The position numbers and the translations under genes were made by a program. From NCBI GenBank assembly GCA_009733775.1, contig WOGZ01000160.1, forward strand, positions 1 to 64,000: a stretch of DNA of 64,000 bases. The letters run 5' to 3'. Shown one piece after another: positions 33,882-46,530 of this stretch. The stretch's first letter is position 1. Each line of letters starts with the position of its first letter. The stretch comes from Alectoria sarmentosa (Eukaryota > Ascomycota > Lecanoromycetes > Lecanorales > Parmeliaceae). Under the pieces are notes generated by a model. It was not told the origin of the DNA. It saw only the letters and a program-made list of their open reading frames with translations, and did no database searches.

Positions 33882-35698
33882 TCAAAACCTCGCTTCAACC
33901 TTCTTCTCCGTGTCCTGCAACGCCCACCCGCTCCTCGATTTCTTACTCCTCACCTGATCCACCTGCGCCTTGGTGAACCCCTTCGCCTCAACCGCGGGAT
34001 TATATCCAACCCAAGTCTTGCTCTTCACCTCTTGGTCTCGCACAACCTCATTCGTCTTTCCGTCCGCCCTCTTGTAAACCGTCACTACGGCAGCGCCGCC
34101 GAGGCCGAGGTTGTGCTGCAGCGCCACTTTCGTGTCCTCGACGAGCCTGTTGTTGGCCCAGCCGCGCAGCTGCCAGACGAGTTCCGCGCATTCTACGCAC
34201 ATTTCGGGGTTAGCATTGCTTCTTCGGGATAGTTATTTGAGGTGCAAGACAGGTCTCGGGAGCAGAAAAGGTCGCTTTGCTCCCGAAACACGTCTTGTAA
34301 ATCAATTTCAATACCAAAAAGGAAAAATCAACTCCGAAATGTACGTACGCGCGATGCCGGTCGCTCCGAGGGGGTGCCCTTTTGATATGAGACCGCCAGA
34401 GGGGTTGACGACGCAGCGGCCTCCGTAAGTGATGTCTCCCGCTCGCACCATCTCGTGTGCTTTGCCTGGGTCGCAGAGCCCAAGGGCGTCGAGCGTGATC
34501 ATCTCATTCGCTGAGAAACAATCGTGCAACTCGCACACCCTCACATCTTTCGGATCAACTTCCGCTTCGGCCAAGGCTGTGCGTGCGGCATGCTGTGTCA
34601 TTCCAAATCCCATTAGGTTAATCGCCGAGCGGTCGAAGAGGTCAGGTCGGTCGGTGGCGAGGTGTTGGCCTGCTATTTGAATAGCCTGAGAACGGAGATG
34701 TGGACGAGCGTTGAGGAAGTCTTCGGAGACGATGATAGCCGAGGCACCGCCATCGGAGGTGGGGCAGCATTGGAGTTTTGTGAGGGGTGAGTGGATGGTG
34801 GGTGAAGAGAGTATCTGATCGAGGGTGTAGACGTCGCGGAACTGGGAGTAGGGGTTCTTGGCCGAGTGGAGGTGGTTTGTGCGGGCGATCTCGGCGAAAT
34901 CGATTTCATTGGCGCCGTGTCTGGAGAAAGGCAGCTGTCAGCTTGGACGAATTTCTGGCCTCGGGTAAGGAGGAATGAGGCGAGATATACTTCTCCATGT
35001 ATTCTCTACCTGCGTTACCAAACATTTGCGCGGCCCCTGGTGCGTCCGTCCTCCCCCTCGTCACTCTCATCATCTCCCCCGATGTCCCACACGGATCCTC
35101 CCTATCCTTATAGAAAGACTGCAGACTCCCCGGAAACATTTTCTCGAAACCCACTCTATATGGAGAGTTCGGAGTCAGCAGTTCTTCTCCCGGACAAAGA
35201 TCCAAGTAGTCAGGCAGCTTCAGGGATGTAAAAGGAACCCTCCACTCCCGATACTTGTCTTGCACTTGTCTTGCAGCTCGAGATGCGTTGTGTAACAGGA
35301 AAAGTTTGTTCCGAAAGGTACGTACACCATCACACAATCCGCCATTCCATGACCAACCATATTCCGCGCCATGTGTAACCCTGTAGAGCCTGTGGAGCAG
35401 TTGTTGTTGACATTGTAGATGGGGATTTGCGTCATGCCGAATTGGTAGAAGACGCGTTGACCGCAAGTCGAGTCGCCGTAACAATAGCAGGCAACGCCTT
35501 GGTCCACATCGTCGTAGTTGATTTGAGCATCGAGGAGGGCTTTGACGCCGGCTTCGAAGCCGAGTTCGGTGTAGTCGACTGCACAGACTCAGAGGCTGAG
35601 GGACGCGAGGGAAGTAGATTACCTTTGCCCCGGGGTTTGATGAACTTGGTAAGGCCTACGCCTAGGACGTAGGCTGCCGAGACTGGCTTTTTACCCAT
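33882..35698 (-). CDS. SCP2-type thiolase (sterol carrier protein X thiolase domain)
   Basis: Thiolytic cleavage of 3-oxoacyl-CoA, probably of branched or sterol side chains, usually peroxisomal. Exons are 35698-35623, 35578-35326, 35155-34991, 34920-34349 and 34192-33882, 458 aa. All five join in frame; donors are GTAATC, GTACGT, GTATAT and GTACGT. The N-terminus reads AYVLGVGLTKFIKPRGK. The nucleophile is Cys86 in NVNNNCSTGSTGL. VCELHDCFSANEM carries the HDCF motif that separates SCPx thiolases from ordinary ones. GGLISKGHPLGATG (from about residue 340, His347) is the second active-site loop. There is no SCP2 lipid-binding domain after the thiolase part. The C-terminal ARF is at best a weak peroxisomal signal, so localisation is open. 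Confidence 0.92.
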
Positions 35699-36655
35699 GA
35701 TCGTGCTCGTTGGTCATGACCGAGGCAAACAATGATACTGTAGTGTTTGCAAGTCGTACTCTACGGGAGGAGAAAGATGCCGTGATACGGAAGCCCCTTT
35801 CTTAGCCCTAGAGCTAGTCCTAGTACAGGCACCTAAATTCTGTAGGGTTTTGGATCTCTCCCCAGATAATGCGATGGATATGACCGACTTCTCGCGCGGC
35901 TTGAAAGCTGTTTTGGCACGAGAGAACTGATGCATCTCATGTCATAATCCAGTTCTGTGTATCCCATGACTTCTGTTTGCAGCTTGTGCTCGCGCCAACC
36001 CTTAGCTTCATACACGTAAGATAGTCCTGCCCGGCTCGTTTCGAGTCTGAGATCCTTCGTTTGCTACACATTGTAGTTAACACAATGTTGCTTCCTCCAC
36101 GCTGCGCTCTCCTCTGTCTATACTCATCTCCTTTTGACTAGCCCACCTCCGCAAACTGGATTGTATTGGACAACAACGAAGATGCGGCCTGGGACTGCTC
36201 TGATCGCCAAGGGACAATCGAAAAATTTGTTCCAGCTAGATCATGAAGATGCCAGTGTCGAATACAACTTCTAACCCTGTGGGGAAGTTAGACTTCCATA
36301 GGAAAATGGCTCAGGTATGGTGTTCTGATGTTTGGAAAATCTCGGAGTTGCAATTCTGAGCTATCCGCGAGCAGCCCCTTCATTTGCCATATCTGATTAT
36401 GTGAACGCATGTTTGGCAGAGGCTCTGGCGATGTCGATGCCGGACATCTCTACCCAAAAGCTGCTGTCTTCTGTAGTATTTGCTCTAGCAAATTCTTGTT
36501 GATATTTGCAACGATAAGGCCATCGGATGGTAAGTTCAAGACCCAATCCGGGTCACAATGTATTTGCAAACTCTTCATTTATATTCATGCTATGGACACT
36601 GAGCGCAGTGACCATCTAGGTTCTAAGCAAACGCCAGACTATTCAGCAGATCGAT
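35699..36655. other. Intergenic, 5' of the thiolase gene
   Basis: About 960 bases with short frames only, including a plus-strand frame at 36409-36678 that has no domain. Nothing else seen. Confidence 0.55.
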
Positions 36656-37921
36656 CTACTTCAGCTCAGGTGTGTTAGCAAACAAGGCCCCCATCATTTG
36701 CTCGGGATACCTCTGTCCATGTACTTCTGCACTTTCCACCGCTTTCCTGATCTCCGCATTTTCAGACGATGTGAGTTTAACGTCAAGAGCTGCCATATTC
36801 TCTTCCAGATACTTGATCTTCTTAGTCCCGGGGATGGGTATTATATCCTGTCCCTGTGCCAATAGCCACGCGAGGGTAAGCTGCCCAGCTGTGCAACCTT
36901 TCTTCTTTGCAATCTCATTGATTTCATCCACCAACTTCAAGTTTTTGGGGAAGTTGTCTTCCGAGAAGCGGGGCGCAAGTCTTCGGAAGTCGCCCTCCTC
37001 GAAGTCTGTTTGTGATTTGTATGCGCCAGTCAACATGCCACGGCCTAGAGGTGAGTAGGCGATAGTGGCAACACCAAGCTCACGGCATGTCTTCAGAAGA
37101 GCAATGTCTGAAGACTCGATGTCGATGGTGAAGGGAGAGTATTCGATTTGAACTGCAGAGATGGGATGGATGGCGTGGGCACGGCGAAGTGATGCAGAGG
37201 AGACTTCAGATAAGCCGAGGTACTTGATCTTGCCCTCTCTGCAACTCTATTAGCAATCGTGGTTGGAGCGTCGGAAATAGCCAATCAGAACAATGGACTT
37301 CAATCACACTACCTACTTCTTCAATTGAGCCATAGCCTCGACAGTCTTCTCTATCGGTGTCTTTCCGTCCAAGCGATGGCAGTAGTAAAGATCAATGGTG
37401 GGGATGCCCAGGCGCTTCAGACTCTTCTCACACGCCTCCTTTACATATTCGGGGTCACTCCTGACCGTCCTGTTTCCATCCTTCATGATATTGGCGAACT
37501 TGGTGGCCAAGAAGATGTCGTCCCTCTTCCCGGTCCGCTTGAACCATTTGCCAATCAAATCCTCGTTGTCCATGTAGACGTCGGCCGAGTCCCAGAATGT
37601 CTCGCCCATGTCGTACGCTTTGTCGAGAATCTTGAAGCGGTCCTCATCGGACTCAGGCTTGCCGTAAAAGGCAGACAGACCCATGGCGCCGAAGCCGAGG
37701 GCGGTGACTTGAGGCCCTTTACGATTTCGAAGTCAGCATTGCCAATTCAAGGCGGGTTTTGATTCTCAAGACGTGTCGCAGGAGCTTTCAACAGAACATT
37801 TGATATTTGACTCCCGCAACATGTTTCGAGACTCCAGAGGTGGCAGAGAAAGGAAGGACAGGGCTCCGAAAGGGTGCTTACCATCCTTGCCCAATTGACG
37901 AGTTGGAAGTGCTGGCGCCAT
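36656..37921 (-). CDS. Aldo-keto reductase (AKR13/YakC-like)
   Basis: NADPH-dependent reduction of an aldehyde or ketone; the substrate cannot be read from sequence. Exons are 37921-37882, 37716-37317 and 37238-36656, 340 aa, phases 1 and 2; donors GTAAGC and GTAGGT. The catalytic tetrad is Asp56, Tyr61, Lys86 and His127 (WDSADVY, ATKFA, YYCHR). The TIM-barrel ends with the cofactor loop IIPIPGTKKIKYLEEN, which contacts the NADPH phosphate. AYSPLGRGMLTGAY is typical of the pyridoxal-reductase/YakC group. No targeting sequence. It is not clustered with genes that suggest a pathway. Confidence 0.93.
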
Positions 37922-38716
37922 GATCTTATTTATGTGCTAAGGAGCTGTTCTTCGATTAATCAAAGGCGAGACTCAGAATCATGGACCGAAGCCGTTGCGG
38001 AAGAGGTGTAGGTTTTATGCAAGGGATTGATTATGCACGCAATGTGACGCAATCCCGGATCGGGATGCAGCATCCGTCGCTCGGTCGATCTATTTCGGCC
38101 CGCCGGCAGCTAAAATCCGTGCTAAAATCTGTCCTCAGAGTAAGAAGCCATCGGCAACCTCGACGACGGCAAGATTGAGATGTTCAAACCCTTTCTTCAA
38201 GCTACTACTCTTCCTCCTTTGGATCCGGATACAAATCGAAATGTCTTTTCCTCAGAGCTACAGTGTAAGGGGAGTGTGGGTGTGTGAAATGAGGCTGAAT
38301 CCTCAGCCGCAACCCGCATGCCACGGCCTCATGTAACCGGAGAGCGCTGGTGCAGCCATGCAATACCACCTAGGTGCCTAGTAAGAATCCTGCAGCACTT
38401 GACAGTTGTTCTCAATTGCTTTCTATAATCTTCTATGTTTCTAGCGTGACTCATGTCCTAGAGGTAGAGCAAGATTCTCAATCTCCTTTCCCCTTAATCG
38501 CCCATGAGTCGTCGTTATCAGCTCCAAATGAAGACAACGGATCAACGCTTCTTTCCGTGCGCCTCTTAGGGATCGGTCGTTCCTTGGCCAAATAGCTCTG
38601 TCTGTCCTATAACACCACTGTCTTACACATCAATTACAATTTCGAACAGTAGGCGCAGTCAAAGAACGACATTTCAAGACCAGTAGTCTCCAATTGCTCC
38701 TGAACCGTGGTGGAAG
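37922..38716. other. Divergent promoter region between the aldo-keto reductase and exchanger-like genes
   Basis: About 800 bases between divergent starts, with scattered short frames. Nothing recognised. Confidence 0.55.
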
Positions 38717-40083
38717 ATGGATCCCCGCCGTTGGGTTATACCCCAGGCCCACCGTCTTTTAGATTTGGCAGGCCGTTCCTCGGTTGAGTCAAGGTCCTGG
38801 GTCACAAGGCTTTTGCTCGTATTGCGAATAAGATCCAGCAGACTTTGGGTCAGCGCAAAAGAGACGCCTTTCGCGACTTGGCTTGTTATCCTACTTCTAC
38901 CAGCTGTGCCTACGGGCTTCATTATCAAGTACTCGAACCAGACCCCTGCGGCCACTTTCACGCTCAATCTTGTAGCTATGGTCCCGCTAGGAGCCATACT
39001 GACATTGCTCACTGACGAATTGATAGTGAGAAGAGGAGGGCACGAGGCACTGCTGATTGTAGTCACAACAGGGTCTGTTGGTTTCACTTCTCCAGAGATC
39101 GAAGGGGAGTCTAGTACTTACATATCTCAATGTCTAGGAATCTCGCACAACTGGTTGTTACGGTCGTCACCCTGATACAAGGCTCCGTGGTTCTGGTACA
39201 AACTTCTCTGGTCGGCACAGTGCTCTCGAACCTATTGCTCATGGTGGGCACTGGCATCCTTCTCGGAGGTATCGATCGCTTTGAGCAACATTTCAACCAG
39301 GACGCCGTTGGAAGCCTTTTGAACGAGCTGGTCTTCAGTGTCGCCGTCCTCATTATACCTGACGCCTTCCAGGCATTCGCCGATGGACTCGAGAGCACCA
39401 AATTAGAGCGCATCGCCATACACTCCCGGGTCACCTCAGTATTGCTGATTGTGTCATACGTCTGCTACGCAACATACTCCTACAAGTCTCATGCTAGTAT
39501 GTTCACCGCGCCACACCAGAAAGCCAAAACATGGAGGGTCGGGAACACCGGCGCCGACAAGGAAAGCGGTATCGCTCGACTAGGCCTTCGTCTGGTAGCC
39601 TATGTCAGCGGTACTGTCGCTCATATCGAAAAAAAGACGCCACTTGCGTCTTTTTCCCGCACCACGCTGGTGTTGGTGGTGATTGTCGACATAGCGCTTC
39701 TAGGCTTCAGTACAAGTTTCGTATGCGACAGCATTGATAACCTCAATCAATCCAGCTTTCATCTATCCAAAGTGTTCATTGGTCTCATCCTTCTGCCAAT
39801 TGTAGGATGTAACCCTCACGCCATTACGCTAGCTCGCCGTGATCAGATGCTGCACAGCTTTGCGATCAGCATCAGCGGTAGCGCCCAGCTCCTGCTGTTG
39901 GTACTACCATTTACAGTTCTCGTTGGTTGGATGCTTGGAAATCCAGACATGACACTTTCATTCGATGGATTTCAAGTAGCATGTCTTTATATCTCCATCA
40001 TAAGTCTGAAATTTGTAACGGCGGGTGGTAAATCGAACTGGTATGACATGCTCGATCTTTTACTCAGAGCTTATCTTCGCTGA
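38717..40083 (+). CDS. Cation/H+ exchanger-like membrane protein with degenerate transport motifs
   Basis: CAX/Vcx1-related member of the CaCA superfamily by topology and sequence, 433 aa. Exons are 38717-39072 and 39138-40083, phase 2; donor GTCTGT, acceptor TGTCTAG. It has about ten to eleven hydrophobic segments in two halves. The first alpha-repeat reads GNLAQLVVTVVTLIQG (119-134), where active CAX proteins have GNAxE; the essential Glu is Gln123. It is followed by the normal SLVGTVLSNLLLMVGTGILLGG. The second repeat, GCNPHAITLARRDQM (from 342), replaces GNAAEH and has no acidic residue. The flanking ISGSAQLLLLVLPFTVLVGWMLG is conserved. The fold therefore seems kept and the Ca2+-coordinating acids lost. 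A changed substrate or a non-transport role is possible. Confidence 0.8.
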
Positions 40084-41770
40084 CAACAAGCCAGGTTAGA
40101 AGGCCTTGTCTTGATAGTCCTTTACAGTATCATTGCTCTCGCTGCTGCAGGATATCCACCAAACGACCATTCTGTACTCAATACCTAGCTTAAATGATGC
40201 GATGATACGTCAGGAACCCCCAATTTTGCATATTGACCGGTCTCGGTATCAGACATGGCTTTGCACCGCTCCTCTGAAACGTGGATGGATAATCATATTA
40301 ACAGAAGTTGATTTCGCATTTCGACACTACCAGCTCTTGGTTGGCTCACGTCCATACAATTCGATTGTCTTTGCGCATGCCCTCTCACGTCCGCCAGCTT
40401 TCTGGCACGTTTCGTCAACTTCTCTTGCCCGTACTCGTCTCACTCGCTTCTCTTCACCTTTATCAACAATAGCCATTACGGCTCGGCTGAACTTGTCGGA
40501 GTGACCTTACTCGCTCAGAGCTCGATGCCCAAATACTCAATACCGTTGGCGAAATCGTGGTCGTCATATGACAACGGTAGTACAACCTGCGAAATCCCAA
40601 ACCTGAACTACGACATCGTTATGGTCAGTATCCACGACTGCCAACCGAGAACACTACTGTAGCTCACCCAACCGCCTCAAAGAAAGAGTTCACACCACCG
40701 TGATGCACCGAGCAAACCACACATCCACTCTACAAAAGAGACACTGAATCCGTCTCAAACTAACTCCGGGTCTTCACACGCCCATCACCCTCAATCTCGG
40801 CTCCAACAACGGCCTTCAATTCGTCCATTACCGAGCTTTGCCATTTCCATAGCACCTGCAAATCTTGATGGCGATCTAGCACGACTTTGACTCCTTCAAC
40901 AGATAGATTTTTCCGATCGGCGTGCTGACCGCGCCGATTTAATTTGATTTTTATTCTGTCTTCGTTCCTAAACATTTATATCGGATATATAATTTACGAA
41001 GCAACGCCATTAGAGCCAGATGTTCACATGTGTTCGTTGAGGCCTAAGAAAAGGACTGCTTCGAGGAAAGGCGCCTAAAGGCCGAGCACCGGAATTGGAG
41101 GCGGGCGGATGAGGGGGGACTTTGGGGTCTTTTTGAGAGAGAGGGTGGGTGGTATCTGAGATATTTGCCGCATTTTCGGCACAAGAGGGGCAGTGGTCAG
41201 ACCAATTCACTGTCAGACAGCGACGTTTTAGTGTGGTCTAGCCTGTCCAACAGTATTTACACTACCTGCTTGAACATTCCAAAATGGCAAATTATATGCA
41301 GAAGTCTCAAGACGAGTATTCTGAATCATTCGCGCGTTAAAAAAAAAACTTTGCATTCGAACTCATAGCGTCTTTGTCAATCGCGGTCCCCGACGAAATA
41401 CAGCCCTAGTCCGCACCGCAACCCCAGCTAGGTAGCGAGTCCAACCCTAGGAACTTCCCTCCAAGAAAGGAGGACGAGGCGGATTGGAAACTCACAACGA
41501 CAGGCCCCGAGTCGGAAAACACCCCCATCCCCATACCCGCCCCCGAATTAATCAAAAACATCTTCCTCACACTAGCCCCGTACTAGTACTCTACCGCTCA
41601 TATTTCAAAACACGACAATATCGAAAAACACCACTCGGCCCATACGCGAACCAAGTCGCAACGCAAACAGTGCGGCCGATACATAAGCGAACAATGGGGG
41701 GGTATCACCGAACACAGTGTATAATTTCGGCGAATTGATGCAACGCACCGAGACTCGAAGAAACCAGCAA

Positions 41771-41820
41771 CGATGAATAGATGAATAGATGAATAGATGA
41801 TAATAGATGATAGATAATGG
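41771..41820. repeat. GATGAATA microsatellite
   Basis: Three full GATGAATA units followed by related GATAATA/GATGATA units. Confidence 0.9.
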
Positions 41821-41967
41821 CACAGACTTCCGAAAACCGGGCTCCAGCTTTTTGTATGTATTTTTTCATTTTCTGCTCAATTCGATCCATTGTATTCTGA
41901 ATAAGAGGGGGACGTAGAGAGATGATGGCACTTGCGGTAAAGAATACCGATGTGGCAGCGAGAAGAA

Positions 41968-42000
41968 CGGAGGGGAGGGGAGGGGAGGGGAGGGGAGCGA
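41968..42000. repeat. AGGGG pentamer repeat
   Basis: Consecutive GGGGA units, G-rich on the plus strand and possibly able to form a G-quadruplex. Confidence 0.85.
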
Positions 42001-42116
42001 TAGGATGCCCGAGGGAGCTGGACCTTCTCGGCGATCCTGACTGCGGGGCGCGTATTAGTTAGCAGACTGTGTGGGTGGGTCTCTGATGATCGATCCCGGA
42101 GCCTGCGTTTGCATTA

Positions 42117-42137
42117 CTCCTTCCTTCCTTCCTTCCG
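42117..42137. repeat. CTTC microsatellite
   Basis: Five CTTC units. A similar CGTCT run lies at about 42266-42291. Confidence 0.8.
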
Positions 42138-43280
42138 GCTTGCCTGTGAACGTGAACTTTTCTTTCTACCAGCGAAGCCAAAGGGACGATACGAGATTTC
42201 AGAAGACGCTACTTTACCATCAAGATATATAGTCCCTACTTATGCTTGACTTCTGAGCTCAGCTCGACTTCGTCTCGTCTCGTCTCGTCTCCAACGAGAT
42301 CATCCTTTCCCCATGGAAATCCTTTGCCCTCCATGGCCCGGGCTTCGACATCCACTGCCATTCCTTCTCATTGGTTGGTCTTGGCTCGAACCGTTGCCGT
42401 CGCCGACGGCCATCATCGCCGTAGCTGTGCTTAGGTATGTTGGTAGCTGTAATGAAAGCGCGGTTGAAGACTTCGAGGATGCTGTGGGTTTGGAGGAGGT
42501 CGGGCCGAGGAATTGGATTCGACGAGTAGCTCAACGCGGCTCAAGCCCTTTGGGCGTTGGGGCGTAGGGGAGTTAGACAGCGACGGCCGCATATCAAGGG
42601 AGCATGCTGAGATAGGGCTCAGATATATAGCCTTGGATTGGAAAATGTTGGCGATAGGTCATATTGGTGATGTTGGTGATGTTCCCACCATTTATTGCGT
42701 ACAATGGCCAATCATACGAGACGGAGTTTTCAATAGATAGGCGGATATTGGCCTCGCATGAAGACCCTTCTCAGGCCGAGCACACAATAAATCATTCTTG
42801 TATTTTGACTACGGCTTTATTGATTATGGAAGTTATGCCTGTGTGGTGTGCAGAGATGGAATGACTGGATCCACAATGTTAATGACTTTCGTCAATGTCC
42901 AATTGCCTGATAATGAGCAAACATGAGGCTTAAGGAATTCTACCTTAATGACATGTCAGTAACGAGATCGTGATGGGAAAGTGGGAGAGGCGTGGTCGGC
43001 GGCAGGGCTGCACATTAGGCTAGAGACTGTTGGACTTCCTTGAAGTGTCCCAACTAGGAGGATTTCGAGTTTGGAAATGGCGGGTGAAGCGAGTTGATGC
43101 TTCTTCACATCTGAATTGGTATCGCTGAATAAGACGAGAATTGCGGGGGCCTCGATAAAGTCGCGAGTATCCCAGTATCAATGACAGGCTCTGCTAAAAA
43201 AAAAGCCCTGTTACCCCAGTCTATGCTTATTCAGAAACAGCCCTTGATTCTTTGATATACTATACACTCTAGTGTCATCC

Positions 43281-45623
43281 CTATTTGTTGGCGGCCGAGT
43301 CTGTCTTCAAGACAGGCTTCTCGCCAGAAGAGAACTTGGAGTCGCTCTCCATCGTGTCCGCTGGTGCATCTGGAGCCTTTCATCAGCAGTAATTCGCCAA
43401 GAAACCATCCGTCAAGAAAATTCCGTTTGTGAACGTACCATGCCGAGAGTAGAGCTTCCTCTCATGTTCATCATACTCTCCAGCTTTACCACTCTCCACA
43501 TCCTTCCTCGTCACACTGAGCTTACTCTTTGCCAAGCCCATCGATGCCAGAAATTGCACTGTATCTTTCCATTCCCTGTCCTTGCGCTTGCTGTCCCACT
43601 GCAACTCGTCCGCCATCAGATCGATGACAGTAGGTAGTGCTTCAAGGGCTGCCTGAGCGTTGAGGAAAGCTAGTCGCGTCCGTCTCGCAAGGACGTCTAC
43701 TGCTGTCTGGGCGTACTCGTGGCGGACTGCATAGCGAACCTCACCGTCGACGAATGGGTAGAGCTCGGAAATCTTGATACCTCGTACAGGGTATCTCTGC
43801 TCTGTGGGCGATGATAAGGCAGCTACGGTCCACGCACGGTCTCCATATGACTCACAGAGATGTCTAGCGACAATGCTTTCGACGCCAAAATGCTGGATGA
43901 GATTGATGAAAAGCGTTTTCGAGAAGCCATGGGCGCCAATTAGACGGACCTGATGGGTTTGACAAGTACCATCCAACGGCGCGCTGTCATCCATGCGTTC
44001 AGTGCCGCTGATATGTGGGACTTCTAGTACAGGACTGGCTTTGATATCGTAAAGCTTGAGGGCCTCGTCCACCGTTTCTTCGGCCATTTGCCTGTAAGTC
44101 GTCCATTTGCCACCGGCACAGGTCAATAAGCCGGAATCAGACACGGTGATCAAGTGGTTCCGGACAAGTGATTCGGTGTTTTTGGATTTGGGATCTTTGA
44201 CGAGGGGTCTAATACCGGACCACGCTGCAAGTACATCACCTCTTCGCACGTTGATGTCAGGAGCGAGATAGCCGCGAATTTCGGAGAGGATCCAATTGAT
44301 CTCCTCTTCACCAGCGATCGGGTTTTGAGTAATGTTCGTAGGGGCGTCTGTAGTTCCAGCAATGGTGTTGCCCTGCCATGGGAGAAAAAAGATGACTCTT
44401 CCGTCCGAGGTTGAGGGGTCAATTAGACCCATCTTCGAAGGACTGTAGTAGCCAGGTAGAATGACATGAACTCCCGAGCTAGGGGCAACTATTTCCTGGA
44501 CACTTTGGTCGTCCATCTTACGGACTGCATCTGTAAAGGGTCCGGTGGCGTTGATGACACCCTTGGCTCTGATGCTGAACTCTTGTGATTTCTTTCCGTC
44601 TCGTTCTTGCACCAGATCTTTGGCCCGAGCTCCGATGAGCTTGCCATTCGCGTCCTTCTCCAGGCCAGTGACCTCAAGATGATTCACCACAGTGGTACCG
44701 TAAAGCGCTGCTGTCATTGCTAACGAGACGTTCATTCGCGAGTCGTTATGAGCACCATCTAGTTCACGTCAGTACTGATCCATAGGAAAGTTAGGGACGA
44801 AATTCTGTACCATAGTAGACGAGAGCCCCAAAAAGGTTGTCTTTCCGCAACATTGGGAAAGCATCCATTGCCCTGCTTTTCGTCAAGAAATAAGAGCTCT
44901 CAATGCCTTCGGAACCGGCAAGGAAATCGTAGAATTTAGTTCCAGCCCAGAAGTACGGCGCTTGCCACCACTTTTGTATGGGGATCATGATGGGCAACCA
45001 ACTCGAAAGATGCGGTGCGGTATCCAGAAAGTACTTCCGCTCCCGTAGAGCCTCCTTAACGAGCTTGTACCTGAATTGATTCAGCCGTGTCCGAGTACAT
45101 TGTCGTATGCATACTGATTGTAGTCAAGCTCCCACACAGCTTTCTCCAAGTACCTTACTCCCCCATGGACCAACTTCGTACTCTTGCTACTTGTGCCACA
45201 AGCGAAGTCATCTCTTTCAACCATCGCAACCTTCAACCCACGTGTAGCCGCATCGAGTGCAATTCCTGAACCTGTAGCCCCACCGCCAATGACTAGCAGA
45301 TCATATGGCTCAGCCTCAGAAATCCTCTGGTCCACAACGCCAGGTCCTGTCAAGCTGCCCAGAACCCCCCTTGCCTTCTCTAACGTGCTTATCATGCCAG
45401 AACTCCTTTTTAGATCTGCGATTTGCTCTCCTCTGCTTTTTACCAGAGGAAACCTTGGAGGGTCCAGGTGCCCTTCTTCGCCGTATTTAGGTGGAGGTAC
45501 GAGCGCTGGATCTGAGCCGGGAATATTTCGCGGTCTATAGGAGATGTATAGTACGCCGCCTCCAGCTGCGGCAATGGCAGCTGTGTACAGCAAAGGTCGA
45601 AAGATACGGCTTCGGGTCGCCAT
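43281..45623 (-). CDS. gut2: FAD-dependent glycerol-3-phosphate dehydrogenase, mitochondrial
   Basis: Oxidises glycerol-3-phosphate to dihydroxyacetone phosphate on the outer face of the inner mitochondrial membrane and feeds electrons to ubiquinone. Exons are 45623-45115, 45070-44811, 44758-43439 and 43369-43281, 725 aa; donors GTATGC, GTACAG and GTACGT. Residues 1-30 give a basic presequence and one membrane segment (LLYTAAIAAAGGGVLYI). The dinucleotide-binding motif is VIGGGATGSGIALDAATRG (111-129). Further family blocks are STKLVHGGVRYLEKAVWELDYNQ, DGAHNDSRMNV, INATGPFTDAVRKMD, LPWQGNTIAGTTD and LLTCAGGKWTTYR. The last short exon (DAPADTMESDSKFSSGEKP) was placed by frame and a CCAG acceptor. 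No EF-hand is present, as in other fungi. Confidence 0.95.
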
Positions 45624-46530
45624 TCTGTAGAGTCCGAGAAAAAAGGAATGCCCGAGGCAAGGTTTGGGATCTATGTTGGCGGTGGGATGGCTTCTTTCAT
45701 TCTGGCTGCATGCCCATCAAGGGCAATTAGGATGCCTAAGGGGACGCTGTCAATAATAAAGATGGTGAAGTTTGGGTTCTTGTACCGACCTATATCATGC
45801 TTTGACGTAACTTGCTTTTAGAAGCTCTATCAAAACAACCGAGGTGAGGCCGAGACTTATCCGAAGTTTAGCGTATTCATATCCTCTGTCGTGCCTTGGC
45901 AAGTCGCCTCAACCCTTCACGACAGAAATTCAGATTTCAACTTACAGGCACGAGTCGGATTATAAGTAATCCAACGGTATAAGAACCGCAAAGATACCTG
46001 CGTAAAGAATACATTCTAAGCGATGCAATAGAACTTTACTATACTATTAAAATTTAGAGATCAAGAAAAAACGTGTAATTAATCTTAAGCGGTAATGTAA
46101 GATCTACCTCGCTCAAATCTTCAAATTTCATACTTTTACTCAACACTCTACAACTTATTCGTCTGTTTATGGACTTTCCTCATTTTGAGAGTTATGAGAT
46201 CGCAGCGATTAAGCACTTAATTCTGTACAGACGTTTTTACAATTCGAAATATAGTTGTAAAGTTGAAATCTGGATCTCTGTGGTAAGGGGTCGAGGCGAC
46301 TTGCCAAGGCGCGACAAAGAATATGAATACGCTAACTCTATTCCTCAACTTCGAGAACCAAAAACTAATCATCGAATATGAACAGATACACAATGCTTTT
46401 GACAGAACTGCTCTGACTGTTGCGATATTTACTCAAAGCTATGTGAACATTGAATTGACACACTAGATTCTGCACTGTGACAACAGAAGTCCCCATGATA
46501 AATCTTGAAACCTGTCTCACCCTCCTGTCC
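45624..46530. other. AT-rich intergenic region
   Basis: About 900 bases between gut2 and the monooxygenase gene. It is strongly AT-rich at 45960-46160. No gene, inverted ends or RNA recognised. Confidence 0.5.

Larger units (their letters stand above)
40084..43280. other. Long gene-poor, microsatellite-rich interval
   Basis: About 3.2 kb with no supportable gene. Short frames at 40133-40504 (+) and 40760-40975 (-) have no domain. Simple repeats cluster at 41771-42290. The last 600 bases are the 3' side of gut2. No transposon ends or RNA gene recognised. Confidence 0.5.
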
